A stretch of 64,000 nucleotides of DNA, from positions 62,001 through 126,000 of the forward strand of contig JAKMXF010000356.1 of assembly GCA_024704765.1 (NCBI GenBank), read 5' to 3'. Under the pieces are notes generated by a model. The model saw only the letters and a program-made list of their open reading frames with translations, was not told where the DNA came from and made no database searches. Position numbers and translations under genes: made by a program. Position 1 is the stretch's first letter. Each line of letters begins with the position of its first letter. This document shows, piece by piece, positions 1 through 10,791 of this stretch. Source of the DNA: Oopsacas minuta. Taxonomy: Eukaryota; Porifera; Hexactinellida; Lyssacinosida; Leucopsacidae.

Positions 1-430
1 TGATATTTTCTAATGTGCTTGAATTAACATATACATTCCAAACTATTGAAATTCAGTCATTCAATTACTCAGATCTTCTTTTGTTGTACTTTTGCGAATT
101 ATTGCGTCAAAATATTTGGAATTTGAAAACTTTTCACCATCCCGCTTCGCATACCCACGGCAATTCTGTTTCCAATTCGTAACCATTCTTTTGTGTCGGA
201 ACAGAGGAATTCCTGTACACTCTACAAAGTAACAATATAGGACCAGAGGGAGTCACATGACAGAATATTCTGCTTCAAAGTAATAGACTATTATTATAGC
301 ATTTAATGAATATTCTATCAGCAAATACACTACATAACTATAATACTGTCTACATAATACATATCAATTAGCACTGTTGCACTACAGCTAGAACCTACAA
401 TACTAGCAACTAGAGCCGAGTAATTATTCC
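1..430. repeat. 3' flank of pepsin-like gene A, inverted copy of 4920-5360
   Basis: There is no gene here. Read on the minus strand, the stretch matches the DNA downstream of gene B (about 4920-5360) almost along its whole length, including the 3' tail at about 300-410 and the block at 60-290 matching 5100-5340. The inverted duplication that produced genes A and B therefore extended several hundred bases past their stop codons. Confidence 0.8.
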
Positions 431-1908
431 TTATAGCTTAGCATAGAAACAGATTGCTTCGTTCTTGGCTTTAAAGTCGAACTGAACATAATACTTCACA
501 AACAGTGGTACACCGAATGACCAATCGAAGTCCTCGCCAAAATCATTTAACTTGATGGTTGAGAAACACTCCCTGTCATCTTCTTGGATGTAATATTTAG
601 CTTCCAAAGTAATCAAATGTTTACCAAACATTATTTCAATAGCAGGAGTGGATTCTCTTGTCTTGCAGTCCACTAAACCATCATCACCAGGTTCTATAGG
701 AATATAATTGAGTGCATAAATCTCAAATATACTCTCTCTCTCTCTCTCTCTCTATTTAATTATGAATCAACATTTCTTGGATGAATAGTGTAAACATATT
801 GTTATACTCAAAATAGTAAAGTACCAACTTACTCAGAATGGAATTTATTTTATCCAGAAAATTTTTTTGGACATGCATATCAGCATTTCCTGTATCAAGG
901 AGTGCTATGCATTTATTTATATCTTTGCCACAGAAGAATTCTTCTCCTAACTTAAGACTGGTCATTTTTGTTCTAGTTTTTCCACCAGCTATCATTTTTG
1001 CCTTAACCCCATCTATTTTAAGATTTACAAGCTTTTCATTGTGACCTCCGAATGTAATCTCTCCTCCGTCTACTGCGGTTGCTCCCCCTTTCAAATAAAT
1101 TGAATAGGATGGTTCCTTAATTAGTTTCTGTTTAATCATATAATAGATTATTGACGGTTCTCCATCACCCAGATACATGTTGAGACCTATATTCATGTAA
1201 ACAAGCTAACATTATTCACTAATTAACCGTGTTAGAGCCTCACTTTTGATAGGTTAAGACATTTTGACAGGTTTCGACACAAACCTGACTTAATTGACTT
1301 ACCCATTATTCCATCGTAACCCTCATACTCATCATTAACTTCACCAGCTGCACCAAACATCACATCTTTGACTATAAGTTTTGTTGCCAAATGAATTTCG
1401 TCTGCTACTTTAACACCAGATACTTCTCCATCCGCATACCCTATTTTGAATATTTTATACTCCTTGTCTTCTTCCAGTTCGTATTTAGCATGTCCCTCAC
1501 AATTTTCATCTTCTTCATCCAAGCACTCATCACTAAATACCCATAAGATGTCAGCTCCTGTATCTAAGAGAACCTAAGTGTGTATATATATTGTAAATCA
1601 CGAGACTATATTCTATACTACAAACTTTAACTCACTTTGAATGCTTGTTGTTTTTTACCTATTTTTATCGTTATAATGTATCTCATAGCATCATCCAAAT
1701 TGTTTACAAGTGCAGCATCCATAATCCCAGATAGCTTAACTTCACATTTGCTTTGATTAGACATCAATTTGCAGAATCTATCTCGCGGATGTATTACATC
1801 AAAATTTACAGAAAATATTCTGTCATTTTCTTCCGCTCCTGGTTTGGAGGCTACGTATCCCAGAGATAACGTCACAATGATACAGAGCAAGCACACACGA
1901 GAATACAT
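431..1908 (-). CDS. Secreted pepsin-like aspartic peptidase (gene A), 4 exons
   Basis: Exons on the minus strand are 1908-1636, 1573-1303, 1186-833 and 693-431; all junctions are GT-AG and the frame is continuous, giving 386 residues. The first about 21 residues are a signal peptide. The first catalytic motif is D95-T-G at the start of exon 2 and the second is D279-T-G in exon 3. The family pattern of a hydrophobic strand before the first Asp, an FGAA segment, a DGIMG turn and an FGG strand is present, which fits peptidase family A1 (pepsin/cathepsin D). The residues after each DTG are unusual (AD and NA instead of SS or TS). Exon lengths 1 and 2 are identical to gene C. A digestive or lysosome-like extracellular role is an inference. 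Confidence 0.85.
732..753. repeat. (CT)n microsatellite in intron 3 of gene A
   Basis: A pure CT dinucleotide run of about 22 bases lies in the last intron of gene A, just upstream of its final exon. Confidence 0.9.
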
Positions 1909-2497
1909 ATTTTAAGATAGGTTAGATCTACGAATTCTTTTCTCGTATTTATATATTCACTGGAAAAATAGATTTGTGAGTGTTATGATCGGACTTTGAA
2001 TCCATTGATGTAATGAAAGACAATCAAAAAAGTGATAATCTGAAGATATTTTTGAATTTTGGTGAAAATTCTCGCATCTTTTGTAAATAATTCATCCATT
2101 TATGTGTTTTAGAATTCAAAAAGTGTTTATTTGGCGTTTCTACAAATTCTATTCTCGTATTTCTACACATTTATAGATCTGTATTCAACCTATATTGTAC
2201 CTCTCTGTGGAATATTTCACAAGATAATACTTACATCACTTGATTTGATTTACATATTTTCTTTTGGATATCTTATACAGTTTGGTTTGTGGTCAGTGTA
2301 ATGTATTTCAAAACAATACCACTATGCTTTAAGGAAGTAGAAGACAAGATATACGTACATTATATGCTCAATTCTCCATCCAACCCATACACAATTCTCG
2401 AATTATTTCAACACAAACAGTCTGAGATAATTCCCTAGATATGAAGCTAAGAACTAAAAGTTTGTCAACTAATATTGAATTGTAATGAGTAGATAGG

Positions 2498-2592
2498 TTT
2501 AATGAATATTCTATCAGCAAATACACTACATAACTATAATACTGTCTACATAATACATGTCAATTAGCACTGTTACACTACAGCTAGAACCA
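2498..2592 (-). pseudogene. Orphan 3' tail of a lost aspartic peptidase copy
   Basis: This segment is nearly identical to 300-392, the 3' untranslated tail of gene A, and is also found downstream of B (about 4980-5075) and C (about 7025-7125). No exon of the family lies beside it. I read it as the remnant of a fourth gene copy. Confidence 0.6.
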
Positions 2593-3094
2593 AAGCAAGT
2601 GACAAGGCCTTTTTAGCACGATTTTGTGAGATCATGCCACATGGTTTCCAATTTCTTGGCATTTTCCACATACCCTTAGGCCCCTCAATCACGGTGCAAC
2701 ATGTTGCACCGTGTATGTTGCCATATTACATATTCCTGAGGCATTCTTGCGTTGCTAGTGAAAATATTTCTCTCCAAATATGGTCAAGAGACCACTTAAC
2801 TAAGTCCACTTGATCAGTGTCTCGATTCACTAAGGAACGAGACAGGAGATCTTATTAATGGTCGAAATTGTATTTTAGTTTCTAACTGACTTTACATGTA
2901 ATAATCACTACTAACAAATTCTAAAGAATTTTTCAGCGGGGATTATCCAAAATTCAAAATCAATTGATTGAGTACAGATAATGCAAATAGACGGTTGAAT
3001 GATACTTTTCTAACTGACTTTCCACTATATGAATATACTCAACACCCGATTAACTACCTTCACACTCATTGTTCTCACAGAGGTAAGAAAAATG

Positions 3095-3102
3095 TATAAA
3101 AA
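3095..3102 (+). promoter_or_regulatory. TATA box of gene B
   Basis: TATAAAAA lies 42 bases before the ATG at 3145. It sits in a block almost identical to the region upstream of gene C, so the ancestral promoter is still recognisable even though B is broken. Confidence 0.5.
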
Positions 3103-3144
3103 CGTGAGAATAGAGTATAACACATATTCACTTTATCTATCAGG

Positions 3145-4919
3145 ATGTATTCTCGTGTGTGTTTACTCTGTATCATTGTGATATTATCTATAGGACACGT
3201 GGTATGCAAAGCAGGAGTGAGAAAGAATGCCGAAAAATTCTGTATGAATTTTGATATCATCTACCCCCTAGATGATAAATGTGAAAGAATGTCTAATCAA
3301 AGCGAATCCGAAGTCGACCTGTTTGGGATTGTGGACAAAACTCAGCTTGAAAATATCCATAATGGAGTAAGATATATAACAAATATTCAAATCGGTGATC
3401 AGGATTTCTAAGTGAGTTATTTGCAGTTCTTCGCTTGTAGGCAACATCTTTGCAGATTGTTGTTTAGCTGCAAAATAATGAAATATATTTACTACATATC
3501 ATCTTAGGTGCAGGTTGACACTGATCGGATCTGTTATGGGTATTTGGAGACGAATGTTTGGATAAAGAGAGTAAGAATTGTAAAGGACACACCAAATATG
3601 TTGTGGACAAAAAGGAGAAGTATAAACCTTTTAAAATTGAATATGGAGAAGGTGATGTTGAAGGTAAAGAAATCACAAAGGATGTTAAAATCACAGACAA
3701 ATTCACAGTGGAAAAGCAGCTGTTTGGTGCTGCTAGTAAAGTTGGGTTGAAATCTACAGGCTTGGATGATGTGATGGGTGAGTTATTACTGTACTGAGTA
3801 TATATTAATGTTACTATCCTGTTCACACCTTTAGAGATTTTGACACCAAATTTGGTATGTATACTCGTAGTGAGCTCTAGTTATGCATCTAGCCTCAGAA
3901 ATATTCTTATGTATATATTTCATACTTTTTCACACCTTTTCATTTTTAGCCAATCAGAATGTAGGCTTTTATTGCGTGTGTCGGCACAGGCTGTAATTTG
4001 TATTCAAGTTGAATTAATCATATGGACACATTGAGACACAAGTAACTTAATTATATCCCTACAGGCCTAGACTTGTACATGTTAGATGGTCATCCTTCTG
4101 TATTCAATAACATGATTAAACAGGAACTAATTAAGGATCCAATTCTTGGTGTACTTGTTACGGAGGAGCAGCTAAAAAAAGGGGGCGAGCTGATGTTTGG
4201 AGGTACCGATGAATGGGAATATATAGAGGATACCGGGGTTAAGGCAAAGATGCACACTGGTGGATTAACAACAACTACAATGACAAGTCTCACGTTTGAT
4301 AAAGTTACATATTGCGGGGAGGAAAAGAAGGCTTGCAACGTGGTAGTTGATCTTGGATGTTCTGATATTTATGGACCGAAAGAGTTTGTGGATGCTGTTA
4401 ACAAGATTATAGGTAATAATACACAATATGTCTGCTGCAGTATAATTTGTATTTGAGGCCTGTTCCCACTTAACCGACACTTTTTTTGAAGGGATAATCC
4501 TGTGATGACACCTTTTGGATGGGAACATATTAATAATCATGTACTAATTTAATTAAGGTCTCACTGGCGACACTTTAGCCCTTCGTAACTGCTGAATTAG
4601 CACTTTTAGGTCGCAGAAATAACTTGCAACGAATGCATACTGTTACTTTATTTAATTATTATGTGTAGTGCCTGAGGGTGATGTAGTGGACTGTGATTTA
4701 AGAGATTCAACACCGGCTATTGAAATAAAGTTTGGAGAACAAACAATAACTTTGGAAGCCGAGTATTATATCAAACAAATCCGAACGACATGTTACACAA
4801 CTATATTTATTGATGAAGAGGAGATTGACTGGCAATTTGGTCTTCCATTCTTTGTCAAGTATTACATAGCATTCGACTTTACAGACAAGGAAGAAGCTAT
4901 CTGTTTCTTTGAAAAGTAA
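3145..4919 (+). pseudogene. Broken pepsin-like aspartic peptidase (gene B)
   Basis: The exons correspond one to one with genes A and C: 3145-3411, 3508-3777, 4065-4412 and 4669-4919. Three lesions are visible. The codon just before the first donor is TAA (3409-3411), where A and C have AAA. Exon 2 is 270 nt instead of 271: one base is missing inside the first catalytic DTG motif, so DTG reads DTD and the frame shifts. The second catalytic motif in exon 3 reads DLG instead of DTG or DSG. Downstream exons remain well conserved, so inactivation looks fairly recent. The signal peptide and the glycine-rich strands are still recognisable. Confidence 0.85.
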
Positions 4920-5511
4920 TAATTCCTAGCTACAAACAGCTCGCTCTATCTTTTAACAACTAACAATTTAGTATTGTAGGTTCTAGCTGTAGTGTAACAG
5001 TGCTAATTGATATGTATTATGTAGACAGTATTGTAGTTATGTAGTGTATTTACTGATTGTATATTCATTAAATGATATCACCATAGTACATTTCTATTAT
5101 TTTGAAGCAGAATATTCTGTCATATGACTTCCTCTGGTCCTATATGGTTACTTTGTAGAGTGTACAGGAAATCCTCTGTTCTGACACAAAAGAATAGTTT
5201 ACGGATTAGAGACAGGGTTGCCGTGGGCATGCGAAGCGGGATGGTGGAAAGTTTTCAAATTCCAAATATTTCAACGCAATAATTCGCAAAAAGTATAACA
5301 AAAGAACATCTGAGTAATTGAATGATTGAATTTCAATAGTTTCGAATGTATAGGTTAATTGAAGCAAAATTTCGAATTTGACTTCTGAAAGGAAAAGAGA
5401 ACGGTTGAATACAGATTAGAATATTTCTAACTGACTTTACACTATATGAAAGGACTCAACACCCGAATAACCACCTTCACACTCATTGTTCTCACAGAGG
5501 TAAGAAAAATG
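4920..5511. repeat. Spacer between genes B and C; inverted copy of 1-430
   Basis: The first part (to about 5360) is the inverted homologue of the flank of gene A. The rest (about 5425 onward) repeats the upstream region of gene B (from about 3006). I see no gene. Confidence 0.75.
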
Positions 5512-5519
5512 TATAAAAA
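5512..5519 (+). promoter_or_regulatory. TATA box of gene C
   Basis: TATAAAAA lies 42 bases before the ATG at 5562, in the same position and sequence context as in gene B. Confidence 0.5.
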
Positions 5520-5561
5520 CATGAGAATAGAGTATAACACATATTCACTTTATCTATCAAG

Positions 5562-6977
5562 ATGTATTCTCGTGTGTGTTTACTCTGTATCATTGTGACG
5601 TTATCTCTGGGATACGTAGCCTCCAAACCAGGAGTAGAAGAGAATAAGAAAATATTTTCTGTTAGTTTAGATGTAATAAATCCTCGAGATAGGAACTGTA
5701 AATTTATGTCTAATCAAAGCAAATGTGAAGTAGACTTATCTGGGGTTAAAAACAGTGTAACCGTTGCAAACAGGGATGATGGAATGTTTTATGTAATGAC
5801 AATACAAATCGGTGAAGCTAAACAAGCATTTAAAGTAAGTTATCTATCATAATTTGTACGAACAGTAGAACTCAGATAAAATGTAGGGGCTACGTCTTAT
5901 ACGAATTCTACTGTAAGATGCTAAATGTTTAGGTGCAAATAGACACAGGATCAAGTCTTTTGTGGGTATTTGGGAGTAATTGTTTGGATGACGAAAGCGA
6001 TTATTGTAAAGGACATCCTAAGTACGTACTAGAAAAGGATAAGGAATATGAAGATTTCTCAATTGAATATGAAAGTGGGGAGACATCAGGAAAAGAAGTC
6101 ACAGATGTTGTTCATGTTACAGACGAAATTGGAATACAAGATATGCTGTTTGGTGCAGCTGGTGAGGTTGGAGAGGAGTATGAGGGTCATGATGGAGTAA
6201 TGGGTGAGTTATTGATTTTCGAATTACAAAATTCTAATTAAAACTGGCAAAACAATTTGAATGTATTTGTTCAGGTCTGAACATCGCTATTCCAGGAAGA
6301 TACCCTTCTGTAATCTCCAAAATGATAGAACAGGACCTAATCACGGCACCTGCTTTTGCGCTTTATCTGAATGGGGGAAAGTCTTCAGAAGATGGAGGAG
6401 AGATAACATTCGGAGGCCACAATGAAGATCTGGTAGGTTCAGGTAGCAGTGTGATGACAGAAATACTACGTTATGACATAATGGTAAAAATGACAAGTCT
6501 TAAGTTAGGGGAAGAGTTGTACTGTAGACCTCGCGCACGTGGATGTAGACTGATAATAGATTCAGGCAGTTCAGAAATGTCTGCACCGTTAGCATTTGTC
6601 ACGAAACTACACACAGAAATAAGTAATTACATTTTGTATTGCCTTACATATATCCAGCTGATGTTTGTTTATTTGTTTGTTTTGTATCTATAGAGGCTGG
6701 TGAGCATCGCATTGTTGATTGCGATGAGATCGAGAATTTCCCAACTATTGAAATAATGTTTGGTGAATCACTGCTGACGATAGAATCCAAGTATTATATT
6801 GGAGTGGAGGAAAAAGAGGATGAAAAAGTGGTTGAAAGGTTGTGCTATAGTCTATTTGTAAAAACTGATGAAGATGAATACGACTGGTTGTTTGGAGTTC
6901 CAATATTTGTTAAGTATTACATTGAATTCGACTATACAAAAAGTAATGAACATATTACTTTCTGGACAAAAAAATAA
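5562..6977 (+). CDS. Secreted pepsin-like aspartic peptidase (gene C), 4 exons
   Basis: Exons are 5562-5834, 5933-6203, 6275-6622 and 6694-6977, in a continuous frame of 391 residues with GT-AG introns of 98, 71 and 71 bases. There is a signal peptide at 1-21. The catalytic aspartates are D95 in a canonical DTGSS and D277 in DSGSS. The flap region (an IEY followed by SGETSG) and the DGVMG turn before the second lobe fit peptidase family A1. It is the best-preserved copy in the cluster. Its tandem neighbour B is a pseudogene and A lies inverted 3.6 kb away. The propeptide seems short compared with pepsinogen. Activity is likely from the motifs but substrate and tissue cannot be told. Confidence 0.88.
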
Positions 6978-8375
6978 TCCTCGCTCGCTATAAACTGCTC
7001 GCTCTATCATCTAACAAAATATTTAGTATTGTAGGTTGTAGCTATAGTGTAACAGTGCTAATTGATACTGTATTATGTAGACAGTATTATAGTTATGTAG
7101 TGAATTTGCTGTTAGTATATTCATTAAAACTTTTATTAGTGTTGCAGTCCAACTGCGAATTTGGCCATTCGCGAATTGACCAACACAACTGCCTATTCGC
7201 GAATAGACCAATTTGAATTGGTCCGAGTGCGAATTTGTTCTTTCTGTGTGGTCAAGACTAATTGTCATACATATAAACCCTTATATGCTTTCTGGAACCA
7301 GTTACTATTTCGCTGAATGCAGTAATAGTAGTTTATATTTGTTATTTTGTATTGCTTATTGCGTATTTCATTAATGTGTGTTAATCAAGGTGAACTGCAT
7401 TACCACTTTCATTTGCTTCTGCTGGTTTGCCTTATTACCTTGATTTTTGGAAGCGATTAACATTGGGACGGACAGGGATTAATTAATATATTGACAAGCA
7501 ATAAATTGTATATAGCATGACCTTATCTAGATATTTTAACGATTATGTGTAAATCTAAAAATAATTCGCACTCGGACCAATTCAAATTGGTCTATTCGCG
7601 AATAGGCAGTTGTGTTGGTGGGCCAAATTCGCAGTTGGATTGCAACATTAGCATACCATTTTATGTCACAATTGGTAGTGGCATAACCACTCACAGTTCC
7701 CTTTCCCCGAAAAATTGTGTCTCAGGACAATTGATTTGTTCTCATTTATTGATCTGTGAAAACAATAATAATAGACTATTAACAATTAACACTATTCATA
7801 TGATACCACAGAAATATTAATAACAAACCTCTATTGTAATATTTACATAGAATTCTATAGGATTATTGTTATTGTTTTTGTGTGTTGTTTGTATACAAAA
7901 CTGAGTATAAATACTAATAAACATGATTGAGAGATAAATTGATTACTTTGAATAGAAACCTTAGATTTTTGTGTAAGTTCCTATTTCCTATTTTAGACTT
8001 CTCTTGACTGGTTTCATTCCACTTTTATGTGATTATATTATTAGGCATAATTGGACTATTTATTAGGGGCTAATTTTCAAAATTCATATACGAAATTCGA
8101 CAATTACTTTTTGCCATCTGTTCCCCTCGTACATACTTCATTCTTTGTCACGTTCCTACGTTACAAAACGCGAAATTCATGAGAATTCGTACTCTCCGCC
8201 CCGTATTACACTTTTTGTAGTTTGAAAGATAGGGCTGTCCCCTTGTGAATTTTATTTAAGTAACGTTTTAACAGTAAAATATGGGACTTTCGACTCCAAA
8301 GGGGGCTTACGAGTTACGACTATACCTCATGGTTCGATCCAGCCCTCATTTCACTGGGGCAAGATCAAATCCTCC
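6978..8375. other. Intergenic, with MITE
   Basis: 6978-7125 is the shared 3' tail of the aspartic peptidase family. 7136-7651 is the palindrome-rich MITE listed separately. From 7652 to 8375 the DNA is A+T-rich and I see no coding potential. Confidence 0.6.
7140..7647. mobile_element. 508-bp MITE with long terminal inverted repeats, TSD TTAG
   Basis: The ends are inverted copies of about 95-100 bases (7140-7241 against 7554-7647), starting TGTTGCAGTCCAACTGCG on the left and mirrored with one change on the right. A 4-base duplication TTAG flanks it (7136-7139 and 7648-7651). The arms contain nested palindromes, for example a TATTCGCGAATA core and a GACCAATTTGAATTGGTC segment. There is no transposase frame; the short ORFs across it are products of the inverted repeats. 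Superfamily not assigned. Confidence 0.85.
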
Positions 8376-8414
8376 TTGTCTGTTTTATTTTATTCTATTT
8401 TTAACAGATATCTA

Positions 8415-9188
8415 ATGGCCGCAGATTTAATCTTTCGTCTCTCCTTCATTTTCCTGAATCTACTCATCGGAGCTGCGGCTACTACCCTCATAATCGTTGG
8501 AGGCATATTCCTGTCCATGTCCCAAGCATTCCTTGGCACAATTAGCACCTCTTCAATTGAGACATTTGTCCTCGCTGTGCTGGTCAATTCTTCCATACTA
8601 TTCATTATCGTAGGCGCCATTATTTTGATAATCGTAGTTATTGGAGTTATAGGCTCAATCAAACATAAATTTTGCGGGATTTTGCTAATCATATATTGCA
8701 TAGCTATCGCCTTTTTGGTTGTTCTGCAGATCATTCTTGTTATTGTCCTTACAGTCCGGAGTGCGGACGCTAAGAGCTATCTCCAAAACAATGTAACAGA
8801 CATTCTCCTTGTCGGTCTACAGAACGACACGCTCTTACAAGAAGGTCTCAGTCAATTGGAGAATTTCCTACAATGTTGCGGACTGACGGCCACATATCGT
8901 GACTATACATCAAGTGCTATTGACATTCCTGAGAGTTGTAACTGCACTACCAACACGGACAATTCTGCATGTACTGCGATTACCTCAAACTTACCTTTCA
9001 ATAGTAATAACCTAACAAGTGTATATGCAACTAGTTGTGTAGATGATATCATATCACACCTCGACGATCCAAGCTTGCAGTACGGCTTGGCGGCAGGCGC
9101 GATCGCTATTGTTACCATAGAAGTTTTACTGGTTTTATTCGCTGTTTGTATGATTTTCCTTGATTTCAAGAAGGACAGCAGCGATTGA
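8415..9188 (+). CDS. Tetraspanin
   Basis: Intronless frame of 257 residues from the ATG at 8415; an in-frame ATG at 8376 would add 13 residues but the shorter start places TM1 where tetraspanins have it. Four hydrophobic segments lie at about 10-35, 55-78, 85-110 and 225-247. The large extracellular loop between TM3 and TM4 carries the family-defining CCG motif, a PESC motif and further cysteines, with several N-glycosylation sites. Tetraspanins organise membrane microdomains with integrins and other partners. A second tetraspanin lies at 26765-27460; the two are clearly different genes rather than recent duplicates. Paralogue identity cannot be told. Confidence 0.88.
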   Translation: MAADLIFRLSFIFLNLLIGAAATTLIIVGGIFLSMSQAFLGTISTSSIETFVLAVLVNSSILFIIVGAIILIIVVIGVIGSIKHKFCGILLIIYCIAIAFLVVLQIILVIVLTVRSADAKSYLQNNVTDILLVGLQNDTLLQEGLSQLENFLQCCGLTATYRDYTSSAIDIPESCNCTTNTDNSACTAITSNLPFNSNNLTSVYATSCVDDIISHLDDPSLQYGLAAGAIAIVTIEVLLVLFAVCMIFLDFKKDSSD

Positions 9189-9556
9189 GGTGTTATATCT
9201 ATCAACATTCCAATCACATACCATTATCACTACCCTGTTAATTTGTTATATTTCACTTTGAACTATTTTTATCTGACTATCACTACTTGTTACTTATTTT
9301 ATTCTATTCAAAACTTATTATGTTATCCCATTTCACTATTTGTTTATTGAACAATCTACATACCAACTGTCCCGGTTTATCTCCCGGACAGTAGAACATT
9401 CCATCTGTTACTATAAATAGAATTCAATCAAATATGCTGGGTATAAGCACCATCCTCTGTAAACAGTTCTCTTATATTCGTGTATGCTATACAGGTTATA
9501 AGAACACGTGTTGATACACCCAAGGGTGTTCTTGTACCGGTATCTACTGTATCTTC
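9189..9556. other. Intergenic between tetraspanin and torsin
   Basis: No gene. It holds the small inverted-repeat element at 9491-9541 described separately. Confidence 0.5.
9491..9541. mobile_element. Tiny inverted-repeat element, family also at 25031-25080 and about 54770-54850
   Basis: The ends pair as imperfect inverted repeats built on a GGTTATAAGAACAC-like word and its mirror GTGTTCTTGTACCGGTA. A related block with the same internal CCCAAGGGTGTTC word sits at 25031-25080. Several GAACA/TGTTC-rich pieces with CATAACCGGCATC occur at about 54770-54860. I read these as short non-autonomous elements of one family. Confidence 0.5.
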
Positions 9557-10534
9557 ATGTTTATGTTTACGTTAGCCAGTGATATGATTCTCTATAAACA
9601 CCTTGCCATAATTCTGCTTACACTAATTTTCGTGTATAAGTCTAATGCATTTGGTTCATATTTTTATTGTAAGTTTAATGAGTGTTGTGAAGAACCATGG
9701 ATAATAAATAATATTACAAATCTCACACTGAGTTTGAAACTTAATGTGTTTGGACAACATTTGGTGCAGAATTCTCTCCCCAAATTAATCAAAGGTCATC
9801 TCAATAATCCAAAACCTCTTAAACCGTTGGTCCTATCTTTTCATGGGTGGACTGGGACTGGGAAAACGTGGGTCAGTAAGCTGATAACTGAAAGTTTGTA
9901 TACTGAAGGATTGAATTCGAAATTCGTTAAATTTATTCCAGTCCCCCATTTCTTCAGAGATACACTACGTACCAGAGAGTTAGCTGAAAACTTACATCAC
10001 AAGATGATGCGTAGCTTAGAAACTTGTCCGCATACACTGTTTATATTTGAAGATATTCAATATATGAATCCACGAATTCTAGATGAATTGGTTATGTATC
10101 TGAACTATCCACAGCCACTAGCGGGGATAGATTTCACTAAAGCTATTTACATCTTTTTAAGCAATTCTGGAGCGACCAAAATCAATGATTATGCAGCAGA
10201 GCAATTTATGGGAGGGAGGAGGCGTGAATCGATTAGTTTAGGTGAGATGCACCAAATCATTAGCGATAAGATCTATAGTGAGGATGGAGCATTTAAGAAT
10301 ACAGATTTCGTAAAGAGACAGGTCATTGATGCTTCTATCCCATTCCTACCCCTAGAGAAGGGCCATATAAAGGATTGTATTAAGAGGGCCATATTGGGCC
10401 GTGGGGAATTCCCTTATGAGTCTATTATTAAGAAGGTGTTAAAAGATGTTAGATTTGTACCTGAGGGTATTGAAAGGTTCGCTGAAGTTGGGTGTAAGCG
10501 AATTGATCAAATCATTACTGATTATCTGGAATAA
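9557..10534 (+). CDS. Torsin-family AAA+ ATPase with altered Walker B
   Basis: A 325-residue intronless frame with an N-terminal hydrophobic segment suited to ER targeting (in-frame ATGs at 9557, 9563 and 9584 leave the exact start open). The order of motifs matches torsins: HGWTGTGKT (Walker A, 97-104), LFIFED (Walker B, 161-166), IFLSNSGA (sensor 1, around N203), VPFLPLE-like segment and GCKR (sensor 2, about 312). The length is close to human TOR1A (332). Two oddities: Walker A ends in Thr, where animal torsins usually have Asn, and the Walker B acidic pair is E-D instead of D-E. Torsins act in the ER and nuclear envelope lumen with LAP1/LULL1-type activators; whether this one hydrolyses ATP is open. 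Confidence 0.88.
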   Translation: MFMFTLASDMILYKHLAIILLTLIFVYKSNAFGSYFYCKFNECCEEPWIINNITNLTLSLKLNVFGQHLVQNSLPKLIKGHLNNPKPLKPLVLSFHGWTGTGKTWVSKLITESLYTEGLNSKFVKFIPVPHFFRDTLRTRELAENLHHKMMRSLETCPHTLFIFEDIQYMNPRILDELVMYLNYPQPLAGIDFTKAIYIFLSNSGATKINDYAAEQFMGGRRRESISLGEMHQIISDKIYSEDGAFKNTDFVKRQVIDASIPFLPLEKGHIKDCIKRAILGRGEFPYESIIKKVLKDVRFVPEGIERFAEVGCKRIDQIITDYLE

Positions 10535-10791
10535 TTTATTCTATTTTTATTGTTATAAATTTGTTGTAAAGCTTGTAATAAGAATTTGTATTTTTAGTTT
10601 TGCTGTAACATTTTGTGATATTTAAGAATTTGTATTTCCTAGGCTACTAATCCTGGACCGTGTTCCCTCTGAGTAATCCGGGTAACACCCACCCCCTTCA
10701 GGTGTGTTGCCCCCGAATTATAGAGGGAACACTGATCCTTGAAATAGTGCCTATTAATTTCTATTTATACTTTTCCCCTCCTGTTAGCGTT

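Larger units (their letters stand above)
1909..3144. other. Spacer between head-to-head genes A and B, with orphan gene tail
   Basis: There is no intact gene. The part next to gene B (about 3006-3144) matches the promoter region of gene C (5425-5561). About 2498-2592 is a minus-oriented copy of the 3' tail of gene A (300-392), with no coding exons beside it. Position 2690-2713 is a perfect 24-base palindrome centred between 2701 and 2702. Confidence 0.7.

Noticed and set aside
7023-7820. Two short ORFs (minus 7023-7268, plus 7545-7820) with matching protein pieces
   Set aside because: They share sequence because both run through the inverted ends of the MITE at 7140-7647; not genes.
8300-8360. 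GGTTCGATCC, a tRNA B-box-like word at about 8331
   Set aside because: The flanking bases do not form a T stem or acceptor stem and no A box fits upstream, so no tRNA is called.
10660-10791. Upstream extension of the ALG11 frame
   Set aside because: 44 extra residues before the membrane anchor have no counterpart in the family; the ATG at 10792 gives the usual length.
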